Assembly (NCBI GenBank): GCA_030826005.1
Contig: JAPJOW010000143.1
Span: 1 to 10,870 of the forward strand
Direction: 5' to 3'
From: Aliterella sp. RAGGC_92
Lineage (GTDB): Bacteria > Cyanobacteriota > Cyanobacteriia > Cyanobacteriales > Chroococcidiopsidaceae
DNA length: 10,870 nt
Shown here: positions 1 to 7,238 of the stretch, piece by piece
How positions within the stretch are numbered: position 1 is the stretch's first letter
How the letters are laid out: each line of letters begins with the position of its first letter
The notes under the pieces: model-generated
Database searches by the model: none
Seen by the model: the letters and a program-made list of their open reading frames with translations, nothing else
Told to the model about the DNA's origin: nothing
Position numbers and translations under genes: made by a program

Positions 1-40
1 GCTATAAGAGATTGAGAAAAAAATGGTAATCTCTTATAGC
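1..40. repeat. Perfect 13-bp inverted repeat (hairpin) in the glycosyltransferase 3' tail
   Basis: The arms GCTATAAGAGATT (1-13) and AATCTCTTATAGC (28-40) are exact reverse complements around a 14-base loop containing seven A on the plus strand (seven U in the minus-strand transcript). The hairpin lies in the coding frame, at codons for residues 404-416 of the glycosyltransferase. It could be a terminator overlapping the end of the gene, or a palindromic element that entered the 3' end. The window edge prevents a choice, because the bases after the stem on the minus strand are not visible. Confidence 0.6.
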
Positions 41-1250
41 TTTCTTGCAGGTATTTTGATAAGTTTTGGCGTGGATTATTCCTACGGTCATCAATTTGTT
101 GTAATTTTTCGGTAGCAAAGTGCAAAATTTGTTCGGCTCGATTGTCCCAAGTAAAGTTTTGGACATCTTGAAAAGCACGGTCAGTAATAGAGTTTGCTAA
201 GGTTGAATTTTGAGATAATTTTTCTATAGCTGTTTTAAAAGCAAGCGGTTCGTCTGGAGACGTTAAAAGGGCATTTTCCGAATCTCGAAGTACGGTCATA
301 ATATTTGGTAAAGCTGAAGCAACAATTGGTCTTTTTACGCACATATATTCAAACAGCTTGAGCGGGCTGGTATTTTGCGCTTGTTCCCAAGAGGAGCTAG
401 TTGGGAGAAGTAAAACATCAGCAGCGTATAAATAGGCAGCTAATTTTGATTGCGCTACGTGACCGACCGTATAGATATTGTGTATATTTTTGCGATCGCA
501 AGCATCTTTAACTTTTTGAATATCGCTTTCCCATCCCCCGACCAAAATAAACTTATATTCTGGCATCAACAAAGCAGTTTCTAATATAGTGGGTACGCCT
601 TTATAGTCGTACAAGTGTCCTGAATAAAGAATTATTTTCTCGCTTTGGGGGAGCGAAAGTTGCTGACGGGCTAATTCTTTTGATTGGTAAGGGAGAAAAT
701 TGGCTAAATCTACCGCACTATGAGCAATTAACAACTTTTCCGAACTAAGACCATGTTTGATATAAGTATTGCCTAGTTGAGGCGATATAGTTACAAAACC
801 AATCAAATTGCGATCGCTCAAAAAATGGCGGTAGGGAGAATCTGCACTCATCTGGTGATGTTCTTCATACAAAATAGGTATACCAATAGAGAGCAAAAGT
901 TCCGCCGTTCTAGCGCTGCGAGTGTATACCAAAGATGGAGACTTCAGACAAGCATACAAAGCGACTAACTTAAAAAAAGTTGGATGTTGATAGCCTAAAG
1001 GAAAAGGATAATTTACCCGAAAGTGCAGGGGGAGGCGTACCAGTTTAAATTTGTGATGCAAGCCGTACCAAGATAGAAAGTCTGCATCCATGCCTTTTAG
1101 CGTCGAACTAATATCTCCACCTGTTACTAACTCAAAGCTTTGAGTTTTTTGAGCTAAAGCCTGACTCATTTTAGCTACTTGTACAGTGTGAGCCATTTTT
1201 GAGGGCAAGTTGCCATCAGAGATATAAATCAGACTTTGTAATGCTGCCAT
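1..1250 (-). CDS. GT4-family glycosyltransferase (3' end beyond window)
   Basis: This is an open frame of 416 codons from ATG at 1248-1250 to the window edge, with no stop inside. It reads as a GT-B fold glycosyltransferase of the GT4/group 1 type, which moves a sugar from a nucleotide-sugar to an acceptor such as a polysaccharide, lipid or protein; the acceptor cannot be told. The N-terminal Rossmann half begins at residues 5-30 (LIYISDGNLPSKMAHTVQ). The donor-binding half begins near 205-218 (IILYSGHLYDYKGV) and contains ILVGGW (235-240), YLYAADVLLLP (273-283) and SPLKLFEYM (295-303), the usual phosphate/ribose-binding stretch with the conserved Glu at 301. The final helix FTWDNRAEQIL (366-376) normally ends such proteins, so residues after about 385 are an extra tail. 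No Shine-Dalgarno is visible; the start was chosen because it opens the first beta strand. A terminator lies just upstream, so it is probably transcribed apart from ctaE. Confidence 0.9.
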   Translation of the reverse strand, partial: MAALQSLIYISDGNLPSKMAHTVQVAKMSQALAQKTQSFELVTGGDISSTLKGMDADFLSWYGLHHKFKLVRLPLHFRVNYPFPLGYQHPTFFKLVALYACLKSPSLVYTRSARTAELLLSIGIPILYEEHHQMSADSPYRHFLSDRNLIGFVTISPQLGNTYIKHGLSSEKLLIAHSAVDLANFLPYQSKELARQQLSLPQSEKIILYSGHLYDYKGVPTILETALLMPEYKFILVGGWESDIQKVKDACDRKNIHNIYTVGHVAQSKLAAYLYAADVLLLPTSSSWEQAQNTSPLKLFEYMCVKRPIVASALPNIMTVLRDSENALLTSPDEPLAFKTAIEKLSQNSTLANSITDRAFQDVQNFTWDNRAEQILHFATEKLQQIDDRRNNPRQNLSKYLQESYKRLPFFSQSLI

Positions 1251-1280
1251 ATAGCTATACTTAGTTTTAGCAATGGTACT

Positions 1281-1304
1281 AAAAAAGCCTCCAAATAGAG
1301 GCTT
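1281..1304 (-). terminator. Rho-independent terminator after ctaE
   Basis: Read on the minus strand, the stem arms AAGCCTC and GAGGCTT (plus positions 1298-1304 and 1285-1291) pair perfectly across a 6-base loop and run straight into a T tract (1281-1284, merging with the T-A pairs of the stem). It lies 33 bases past the ctaE stop and 30 bases before the glycosyltransferase start. It should therefore end the ctaC-ctaD-ctaE transcript. Confidence 0.85.
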
Positions 1305-1337
1305 GTGTAACTATCGGACTTAAAATATTGTTGCTTA

Positions 1338-1961
1338 TTAAAGCAAATACAGTAAGCCAAACAAAATAATCCACACCACGTCTACAAAGTGCCAGTAAAT
1401 TTCCGCCGCTTCTACACCAAAGTGCTTTTCGCTGCTGTAGTGTCCAGCTTTGCGACTTCTCCATAATACGGCGGCGATCGCGCTCACACCAATAAATACG
1501 TGCAATCCGTGAAAACCTGTTAGCACGTAAAAGGCACTAGCAAACAAGTTTGTAGTCAGGGTAAATTCTAAATGGCTGTACTCGTATAACTGCCCAACTA
1601 AGAAAATTGCGCCCATAGCGGCGGTAATTGCCAACCACTTTTGCATTCCTTTAACATCGTTTTTCTTTACCGCTACATCAGCGTTGTGCATAACAAAGCT
1701 GCTAGAAATAAGCAAAACAGTGTTAACTCCGGGTAGCAACAATTCTAACCGGGGCGTTCCTTCCGGGGGCCAACTAGGTAATACAGACCGGAAAGCTAGG
1801 TAAGCGCCAAACATTCCGAGAAAAATCATCCCTTCGGCGACTAGAAATACAATTAAACCAAAAATCCGGTGGTCGGGGTGGGCTTCGTGATGACCTGCTA
1901 CTTCCGCCTGATGATGATGATTGAGTTCCGTCTTAGCTGGATCTATAGTTTGAATTTGCAT
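1338..1961 (-). CDS. ctaE: Cytochrome c oxidase subunit III
   Basis: The 207-residue integral membrane protein is subunit III of the aa3-type oxidase. It is the short bacterial form, with five predicted helices (about 34-58, 76-93, 109-126, 138-167 and 188-206) rather than seven. Family landmarks are LVAEGMIFLGMFGAYLAFRS (40-59) with the conserved membrane Glu43, FYVLTGFHGLHVFIG (144-158) with H151 and H154, and the C-terminal YWHFVDVVWIILF (189-201). Subunit III holds no redox centre; in this family it stabilises the catalytic core and its proton uptake. The N-terminus is strikingly His-rich (HHH at 15-17, HH at 24-25, further His at 28 and 31). It is the last gene of the operon, 80 bases downstream of ctaD, and that gap contains a hairpin. 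Upstream of the ATG there is no strong Shine-Dalgarno. Confidence 0.96.
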   Translation of the reverse strand: MQIQTIDPAKTELNHHHQAEVAGHHEAHPDHRIFGLIVFLVAEGMIFLGMFGAYLAFRSVLPSWPPEGTPRLELLLPGVNTVLLISSSFVMHNADVAVKKNDVKGMQKWLAITAAMGAIFLVGQLYEYSHLEFTLTTNLFASAFYVLTGFHGLHVFIGVSAIAAVLWRSRKAGHYSSEKHFGVEAAEIYWHFVDVVWIILFGLLYLL

Positions 1962-1991
1962 GAATCTTTTACAGAATAAAGTATGAAGTCA

Positions 1992-2039
1992 AAAAGCTAA
2001 AAGATATATTCTTAGTTTACGAATCATCTTTTAGCTTTT
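1992..2039 (-). terminator. 14-bp AT-rich hairpin between ctaD and ctaE (attenuator or mRNA-end candidate)
   Basis: The arms AAAAGCTAAAAGAT (1992-2005) and ATCTTTTAGCTTTT (2026-2039) are perfect reverse complements with a 20-base loop. On the minus-strand transcript the stem begins two bases after the ctaD stop codon and its 3' arm ends in a run of U. That looks like a partial terminator or a stabilising stem. The stem has only three G/C pairs, so full termination is unlikely. Read-through with reduced ctaE expression, or protection of the ctaD message 3' end, are inferences. Confidence 0.5.
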
Positions 2040-2041
2040 AG

Positions 2042-3784
2042 TTATTTGCGATCTTCTGGATTTGCAGCAACAGAGGGGTCAGGTTCGGCTCGTAATACAG
2101 AGCTTGGCCCCGCAGCTAAGGCTGGCTCTCGTTCGTCGGCTAAAGGAACATCTACATCTTTTTTGTTGTTCATGCCGTAGTCGTAAGGGCCGGTTGCAAG
2201 TACTGGCAACTCGTCAAAGTTTTCAATAGCTGGAGGTGAAGTTGTCATCCATTCCAAGGTTAAAGCCTCCCAAGGATTATCGCCAGCTTTTGGCCCGTAA
2301 TGCCAACTCCAAATTGCATTAATTATGAAGGGGAAAGTTGAAATTGCCAGCAAGTACGCACCCATCGTACAGATAAAGTTGAGGGTTTCGTACTTAGGAT
2401 CGTACATGGCAATACGGCGGTTCATGCCCATCATGCCCAATTTGTGCATGGGTAAAAAAGCAAGGTTTAGACCAACGATTGTTAAAGCAAAATGAACTTT
2501 GCCCCAAAATTCATTCATCATCCGCCCCGTTGCCTTCGGAAACCAGTGGTAGTAACCGGAATAGATGCCTAGTACGCTACCGCCAAATAGTACATAGTGC
2601 AGGTGAGCAACTACAAAATAAGTATCGTGGACGTGGATATCAAAGGGGACAGCAGCTAACATTACGCCGCTAATTCCGCCAATTACAAACGTTCCCACAA
2701 AACCCATAGCAAACAATAAAGCACTATTTAAGCGCAGTTTACCGCCCCACAAGGTAGCTAACCAGCTAAATACTTTAATGCCTGTAGGTACGGCGATAAT
2801 CATGGTGGTAATCATGAAAAACATTCTGAGCCAACCAGGAATACCGCTAGTAAACATATGGTGCGCCCAAACAATTAAGCCCAAAAAGCTAATTGCAAGA
2901 CTTGAATAGGCGATCGCTTTGTAACCAAATACAGGCTTACGCGCGTGTACTGGTATTACTTCTGAAATTACCCCAAAAAAGGGCAAAATCATAATGTACA
3001 CGGCAGGGTGGGAGTAAAACCAAAACATATGTTGGTATACTACCGGGTCGCCGCCCCCGGTGGGGTTAAAAAACATCGTTCCCGCCAGCAAATCAAACGC
3101 TAACAAAATTAAAGCGCCCGCAAGTACCGGAGTTGAAACCAGCGTTAAAGCGGAAGTTGCAAACATCGCCCAGCAAAATAAGGGCATTTGATGCACTCCC
3201 ATGCCTGGAGTCCGCATTTTTAGCAGTGTCACTAGGAAGTTTAACGCGCCCAAAATTGAGGATGTTCCAAGTAGAAGCAAGCTCATAATCCAAATTGCTT
3301 CGCCTACTTGTCCGGTTACTAAGCTTAAAGGCGGGTAAGAAGTCCAACCTGCGTCGGGCGCGTCGCCAATAGCCAAACTAGCTATTAGCAACAATCCTGC
3401 CGGAGGCACCATCCAAAACGCTACAGCATTTAACTTAGGAAATGCCATATCTTTCGCCCCAATCATTAGGGGGATCAAGTAATTAGCAAATCCCGCTCCC
3501 GCCGGAACGATCCAGAGGAAAATCATTACTGTAGCGTGGAGGGTAAATAAGCTGTTGTACACTTCAGCGCTAACAAAATCAAGGTCTGGGGTTTTTAATT
3601 CAGTGCGAACTAAGTCCGCTAAAACCCCACCAATACAGTAAAAAACAAACGTTGTAACTAAATACTGAATGCCAATTACTTTGTGATCGGTATTGAAGGT
3701 AAAGAAATCGCGCCAATTTCTATTGGCTTCGTCTTCTTTATGAGCGGGTATATTGGCTCTTTCTTGTAACTGTGCTTGAGTCAT
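2042..3784 (-). CDS. ctaD: Cytochrome c oxidase subunit I (aa3-type, A2-like D-channel)
   Basis: The 580-residue catalytic subunit of a heme-copper oxidase reduces O2 to water and pumps protons. Twelve membrane helices lie between about residues 36 and 495. All cofactor ligands are visible: H83 and H396 for the low-spin heme a, H394 for heme a3, and H259, H308 and H309 for CuB; Y263 is the tyrosine that becomes cross-linked to the CuB His. K337 in VPTGIKVFSW marks the K-channel. N101, D112 and N119 in the FANYLIPLMIGAKDMAFP region match the D-channel entrance. The helix VI motif is YSHPAVY (257-263), so the D-channel Glu of GHPEVY is Ala and a Tyr-Ser pair precedes the His, as in A2-type oxidases. 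A soluble tail of about 65 residues (516-580), rich in Pro, Ala and acidic residues, follows the last helix. The start lies 36 bases after the ctaC stop, in a clear operon, without a Shine-Dalgarno. Confidence 0.98.
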   Translation of the reverse strand: MTQAQLQERANIPAHKEDEANRNWRDFFTFNTDHKVIGIQYLVTTFVFYCIGGVLADLVRTELKTPDLDFVSAEVYNSLFTLHATVMIFLWIVPAGAGFANYLIPLMIGAKDMAFPKLNAVAFWMVPPAGLLLIASLAIGDAPDAGWTSYPPLSLVTGQVGEAIWIMSLLLLGTSSILGALNFLVTLLKMRTPGMGVHQMPLFCWAMFATSALTLVSTPVLAGALILLAFDLLAGTMFFNPTGGGDPVVYQHMFWFYSHPAVYIMILPFFGVISEVIPVHARKPVFGYKAIAYSSLAISFLGLIVWAHHMFTSGIPGWLRMFFMITTMIIAVPTGIKVFSWLATLWGGKLRLNSALLFAMGFVGTFVIGGISGVMLAAVPFDIHVHDTYFVVAHLHYVLFGGSVLGIYSGYYHWFPKATGRMMNEFWGKVHFALTIVGLNLAFLPMHKLGMMGMNRRIAMYDPKYETLNFICTMGAYLLAISTFPFIINAIWSWHYGPKAGDNPWEALTLEWMTTSPPAIENFDELPVLATGPYDYGMNNKKDVDVPLADEREPALAAGPSSVLRAEPDPSVAANPEDRK

Positions 3785-3820
3785 AGAAATTGGGGAAAGA
3801 GAATTGGGTCAAACTTTGCG

Positions 3821-4888
3821 TCAGTGGTGGTGGCTAGAAACTTGGTTAAGCATTTCTGGATTGATGCCCAAATCGCTAGTATAAGGGGCTAAAAAGTCGT
3901 TGGCTGACTTTTCTGTAGGATTAAGGGCAATCGCGCTATTTAATGTATCGGCTTGGGCTACTTGCTGCTCTTTTACCCACTGATCAAAAACTGTTTGCGG
4001 TTCGACAATTACTTTAGTATTCATCGCGCCGTGATAGGGGCCGCATAGTTCGGCACAAATTAAGGGATAAGTGCCTTCCACGCGGGGAGTAAAGCGAATT
4101 GTAGTTTGACGACCGGGGATTACATCTTGCTTTAAACGAAATTCTGGCACCCAAAACGCATGAATTACATCGTTGGCGCTCATGTTGGCGATTACTTCTT
4201 TGCCTATAGGTACGTGCAATTCGCTAGAAACTATTCCGGTATCGGGATAAGTAAAAATCCAGGCGTACTGCATCCCCGTGACGTTAACTGCAAATTCCGG
4301 TGACATTCCTTCTCTATCCTTGCTTGCGCCAATTGTGGGCGAAACAATCCCAAGTCCTGGAGCATCGTTTTTTTGCGGAATTTGGTCGGCGTTGCGGACG
4401 GCTGCTGTTGCGGGATCTTGCATCGCCTCATCCGACTTTTGTTGATTAGCGTTGTCGCTCAAAGTTGCCGCGATCGCACTTCCAGGCATATTCACCGCTT
4501 GGGATTGCATTGCGCCGTGCATATCGTGGGGATCGAATCCACCAATAGAGTTGTAAACTTCAAAGCTATAAATTGAAATGCCTAGTACAACAATTGCCGG
4601 GATCGCTGTCCAGAGAATTTCTAAGGGGATATTGCCAAATACTGGTGCTGCGTCGGTGTTGTCACCAGGCTGACGGCGAAATTTAAACGCGGAAAAAATT
4701 AAAATGCCTTCAACTAGCAAAAATAGTCCGATAGATACGGTCATCATCGTATTAAACAGACCGTCTACAAGTACAGCTTCATCAGTGGCTGCTACAGGCA
4801 GTAGTCCATGATTTTGACCGTACCAAAGGCTGAATAAGGTCAGTACGATACCGATAAGTAAAGTCCAAATAGAACCTGGGATTTTCAC
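3821..4888 (-). CDS. ctaC: Cytochrome c oxidase subunit II with CuA site
   Basis: The 355-residue subunit accepts electrons from cytochrome c or plastocyanin through the binuclear CuA centre and passes them to heme a. The start is GTG (4886-4888); an in-frame TGA two codons upstream excludes a longer form, and no ATG sits nearby. Hydrophobic segments lie at about 7-23, 47-68 and 90-108; the last two form the usual hairpin anchor and the first may be a signal-like segment. The cupredoxin domain spans about 198-297. CuA ligands are H243, C278, E280, C282, H286 and M289 (CAELCGPYHGAM, 278-289). The aromatic electron-entry region is reduced to MQYAWIFTYP (206-215). A complete CuA site marks a true cytochrome c oxidase rather than the CuA-less alternative oxidases of cyanobacteria. 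A polar linker of about 75 residues (118-195) separates membrane and copper domains. The C-terminus ends in HHH. It is the first gene of the operon. Confidence 0.97.
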   Translation of the reverse strand: MKIPGSIWTLLIGIVLTLFSLWYGQNHGLLPVAATDEAVLVDGLFNTMMTVSIGLFLLVEGILIFSAFKFRRQPGDNTDAAPVFGNIPLEILWTAIPAIVVLGISIYSFEVYNSIGGFDPHDMHGAMQSQAVNMPGSAIAATLSDNANQQKSDEAMQDPATAAVRNADQIPQKNDAPGLGIVSPTIGASKDREGMSPEFAVNVTGMQYAWIFTYPDTGIVSSELHVPIGKEVIANMSANDVIHAFWVPEFRLKQDVIPGRQTTIRFTPRVEGTYPLICAELCGPYHGAMNTKVIVEPQTVFDQWVKEQQVAQADTLNSAIALNPTEKSANDFLAPYTSDLGINPEMLNQVSSHHH

Positions 4889-5277
4889 GGGTCAGTAATT
4901 ATGTTTACGAATTTACTACTATTTCTAGTCTTACTCACTTACCACGTTAATGCAGCTATTCGGCATAGTGCGTTGGATAGAATACTTTTTACTTATTTTC
5001 TTCGGGATCGCTAGGAGATTTTTTTGTCACCTTTGCTAACTCTTGCTTTGGGCAGATGTTAAGAAACGTAAAGATATTTAGAGATAAAGCAGTGCGATCG
5101 CGGGGGTATTGTCAAACGTTAGAAGTGTCTAATAGTTATAAATAAATGTTTGTAGTTACTCAAAAATAGAGTAATTGTGTACCTCTGTGGGAAACTATGC
5201 GCTAGGGTGGAAGAAAGCCAGCACTCACAAAAATGTAAACTTTAATGGCTTATACCGATGGGCAGAAGGTGTCGTCC
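4889..5277. promoter_or_regulatory. Divergent control region between ctaC and ctaA
   Basis: This gene-free stretch lies between two outward-reading units and so must hold the promoters of ctaCDE (minus) and ctaAB (plus). It is AT-rich with a HIP1 octamer at 5094-5101. A TATAAA box at 5137-5142 (plus) has a TTGTCA at 5109-5114, but the 22-base spacing is too long for a standard sigma-70 promoter. A short inverted repeat, TTACTC/GAGTAA (5156-5161 and 5169-5174, 7-base spacer), could be an operator. For ctaC I see only a weak TATTCT box on the minus strand at about 4983-4988. Exact start sites cannot be fixed by eye. Confidence 0.45.
5264..5269 (+). promoter_or_regulatory. Shine-Dalgarno that decides the ctaA start
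   Basis: AGAAGG lies eight bases before the ATG at 5278. An in-frame ATG at 5245 would add 11 residues but has no comparable site upstream. Cyanobacterial CtaA proteins, as I recall them, begin near the MTEF residues encoded from 5278. The shorter start is therefore preferred. Confidence 0.6.
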
Positions 5278-6225
5278 ATGACAGAATTTATTGTTCCGCA
5301 AACCAGCAACGCCGCGCAAAACCTCTCCCAACCTCAAGAGCGAATTCGGCGTTGGGTATGGAAGTTGTGTATTGCTACATTAATTTTGATGGCAATCGGT
5401 AGCGCTACTCGCGTCATGAATGCCGGGTTAGCTTGTCCTGATTGGCCTTTGTGTTACGGTACGCTCGTGCCAAGGGCGCAGATGAATCTGCAAGTATTTT
5501 TAGAGTGGTTTCATCGCTTGGATGCGGCGTTAATTGGCGTAGGAGCGATCGCCTTAACCGTTACTTCTTGGTGGAATCGCCGTCAGTTACCCGGTTGGCT
5601 GCCTTGGGCGGCTACTTTTGCTTTGGGTTTAATTGTGTTTCAAGGCGTATTGGGCGGGCTAACTGTTACGCAATTATTGCGTTTTGACATCGTAACGGCT
5701 CATTTAGGCACGGCATTATTATTTTTTAGCACCTTGCTAGTTATCGGTACGGGGCTAACTCCTTACGTTGGTACGGGGACGGCGGGTAAGTTACGTTGGC
5801 TGGGATTAGCGGCGGCAATTTTGGTGTATTTACAAAGCTTACTCGGTGCTTTGGTAGCTTCTCGGTGGGCGCTGCATCAGTGTTTGGCAGTCAAAACATT
5901 GTGTAGTGTCATGTACAGTCATATCGGCGGCGTGGTGTTGCCTAGTTTGGCAATTATTGCTGTCGTCTGGATGTCCTGGCGAACTCCAGCATTGCATCCG
6001 GCTTTGCGGTTACTAGCAAATATGGCGGGTGGGTTATTACTATTGCAAATTTTGTTAGGGATTGCTACCTTGCGCTTACATCTACAAATAGAGCCGTTAA
6101 CAGTGGCTCATCAAGCTGTAGGAGCAGCATTATTAGGATCTCTGGTAGTTTATACCGTTTTGGGATGGCGCGATCGCGCAAATGCGCCAGAGCTTCGCGT
6201 TTTTTCAGCAGAAGCTAATCGTTAA
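5278..6225 (+). CDS. ctaA: Heme A synthase (COX15/CtaA family)
   Basis: The product is a 315-residue protein (326 if the ATG at 5245 is used) with eight predicted membrane helices in two similar halves. It oxidises the C8 methyl of heme O to a formyl group, giving heme A for CtaD. Visible family marks are the first-loop motif ACPDWPLC (52-59) with Cys53 and Cys59, the EWFHR motif (76-80) giving catalytic Glu76 and heme-binding His79, and His142 in AHLGTALL. The C-terminal half has His215 in YSHIGG and His278 in VAHQAVG. A second cysteine pair, Cys202 and Cys209, lies in the loop before His215, so both halves carry pairs as in Bacillus-type CtaA. The first 25 or so residues are polar and cytoplasmic. 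It is divergent from ctaCDE and 57 bases ahead of ctaB, its partner in the pathway. Confidence 0.95.
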   Translation: MTEFIVPQTSNAAQNLSQPQERIRRWVWKLCIATLILMAIGSATRVMNAGLACPDWPLCYGTLVPRAQMNLQVFLEWFHRLDAALIGVGAIALTVTSWWNRRQLPGWLPWAATFALGLIVFQGVLGGLTVTQLLRFDIVTAHLGTALLFFSTLLVIGTGLTPYVGTGTAGKLRWLGLAAAILVYLQSLLGALVASRWALHQCLAVKTLCSVMYSHIGGVVLPSLAIIAVVWMSWRTPALHPALRLLANMAGGLLLLQILLGIATLRLHLQIEPLTVAHQAVGAALLGSLVVYTVLGWRDRANAPELRVFSAEANR

Positions 6226-6268
6226 TGCGAGATAACTTCTGAGCTTGTATTTTGTTGTTTCAATGATT

Positions 6269-6273
6269 AAGGA
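6269..6273 (+). promoter_or_regulatory. Shine-Dalgarno supporting the GTG start of ctaB
   Basis: AAGGA lies nine bases before the GTG at 6283-6285. It supports that non-ATG start. The next methionine in frame lies at residue 42, inside the first membrane helix, too late to be the start. Confidence 0.6.
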
Positions 6274-6282
6274 TTTAGTAGT

Positions 6283-7230
6283 GTGAGTACGATCGGCTCT
6301 AGTCTCTCTCGCCATCATGAAAATTTTTCTGAGGTTGTTCGCAGTTATTACCAGCTAACAAAGCCGAGGATTATCCCGCTATTGTTAATCACAACCGCTA
6401 GTAGTATGTGGATTGCAGGCAATGGACAAGTAGATCCTCTATTGCTGCTAGTAACTTTAATTGGCGGTACGTTGGCGGCGGCGGCGGCTCAAACAATTAA
6501 CTGCATTTACGATCGCGATATTGATTATGCTATGGAACGTACCCGCCATCGTCCTTTGCCTTCGGGTAAAGTGCAGCCGCGAGATGCGTTGATATTTGCG
6601 ATTACTTTAGCCATACTTTCTTTTACTTTATTAACTGTCAAAGCCAATTTACTAAGCGCTCTATTAGCGATGTCTGGCATCGTCTTCTATGTGGCGATTT
6701 ACACTCATTTGCTCAAACGCCATACCAGCCAAAACATTGTCATTGGTGGCGCTGCGGGGGCAATCCCGGCTTTAGTTGGTTGGGCGGCGGTTACAGGGAC
6801 GTTGAGTTGGGCGGCTTGGGTAATATTTGCGATCGTGTTTCTGTGGACTCCGCCGCATTTTTGGGCATTGGCTTTAATGATTCGCGATGATTATGCCAAA
6901 GTGGGCGTACCGATGCTTCCTGTGGTTGCAGGTAATGAAGCGACAACTAAGCAAATTTGGCTTTATACCTTAGTTCTTATTCCGGCTACATTTTTACTCA
7001 TCTATCCCTTAAATGTTTCTGGGGTAGTTTATGGCGCTTTAGCGGCGTTTTTGGCAACTCTTTTCATCAAAAAAGCCTGGGCGTTGCGCCTCGATCCCGA
7101 TAATAAAGAATTGGCTAGAAGTCTGTTCTTTTACTCAATTATCTACATGATGGCTCTTTGCGCGGCAATGATTGTAGACTCTTTACCCGTTACTCATTAC
7201 TTAGTGAATGCTGTAGCTACAGCCTTTTAA
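6283..7230 (+). CDS. ctaB: Protoheme IX farnesyltransferase (heme O synthase)
   Basis: The 315-residue UbiA-family prenyltransferase transfers farnesyl from farnesyl diphosphate to the vinyl group of protoheme IX, yielding heme O, the substrate of CtaA. There are about nine membrane helices. The first Asp-rich motif is NCIYDRDIDYAMERTRHRP (73-91), with N73, D77 and D81 in the N-x3-D-x3-D pattern that binds Mg-diphosphate. The second conserved loop is RDDYAKVGVPMLPVV (201-215). YTHLLKRHTSQNIVIGG (140-156) and LWTPPHFWALA (187-197) are highly characteristic of COX10/CtaB rather than of other UbiA enzymes. Length is normal. It follows ctaA by 57 bases on the same strand and is probably co-transcribed. 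A hairpin built on two HIP1 octamers lies just past the stop. Confidence 0.97.
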   Translation: MSTIGSSLSRHHENFSEVVRSYYQLTKPRIIPLLLITTASSMWIAGNGQVDPLLLLVTLIGGTLAAAAAQTINCIYDRDIDYAMERTRHRPLPSGKVQPRDALIFAITLAILSFTLLTVKANLLSALLAMSGIVFYVAIYTHLLKRHTSQNIVIGGAAGAIPALVGWAAVTGTLSWAAWVIFAIVFLWTPPHFWALALMIRDDYAKVGVPMLPVVAGNEATTKQIWLYTLVLIPATFLLIYPLNVSGVVYGALAAFLATLFIKKAWALRLDPDNKELARSLFFYSIIYMMALCAAMIVDSLPVTHYLVNAVATAF

Positions 7231-7238
7231 GGAGAGAT

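Noticed and set aside
2996..3016. Loss of the D-channel Glu as a sign of a dead oxidase
   Set aside because: All heme and CuB ligands are present and the Tyr-Ser pair is the known A2-type replacement, so the subunit looks functional.
3093..3347. Open frames of 60-85 codons overlapping ctaD, ctaC, ctaB and the ABC genes in other frames or strands
   Set aside because: They are by-products of the coding sequences they overlap and show no independent motifs or ribosome binding sites.
5171..5182. GTA...TAC resembling an NtcA binding site upstream of ctaA
   Set aside because: The spacer is six bases, not the eight required by the NtcA consensus.
5175..5402. A 75-codon plus-strand frame overlapping the start of ctaA
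   Set aside because: It overlaps ctaA in another frame, has no family resemblance, and its product lacks the features of a real protein.
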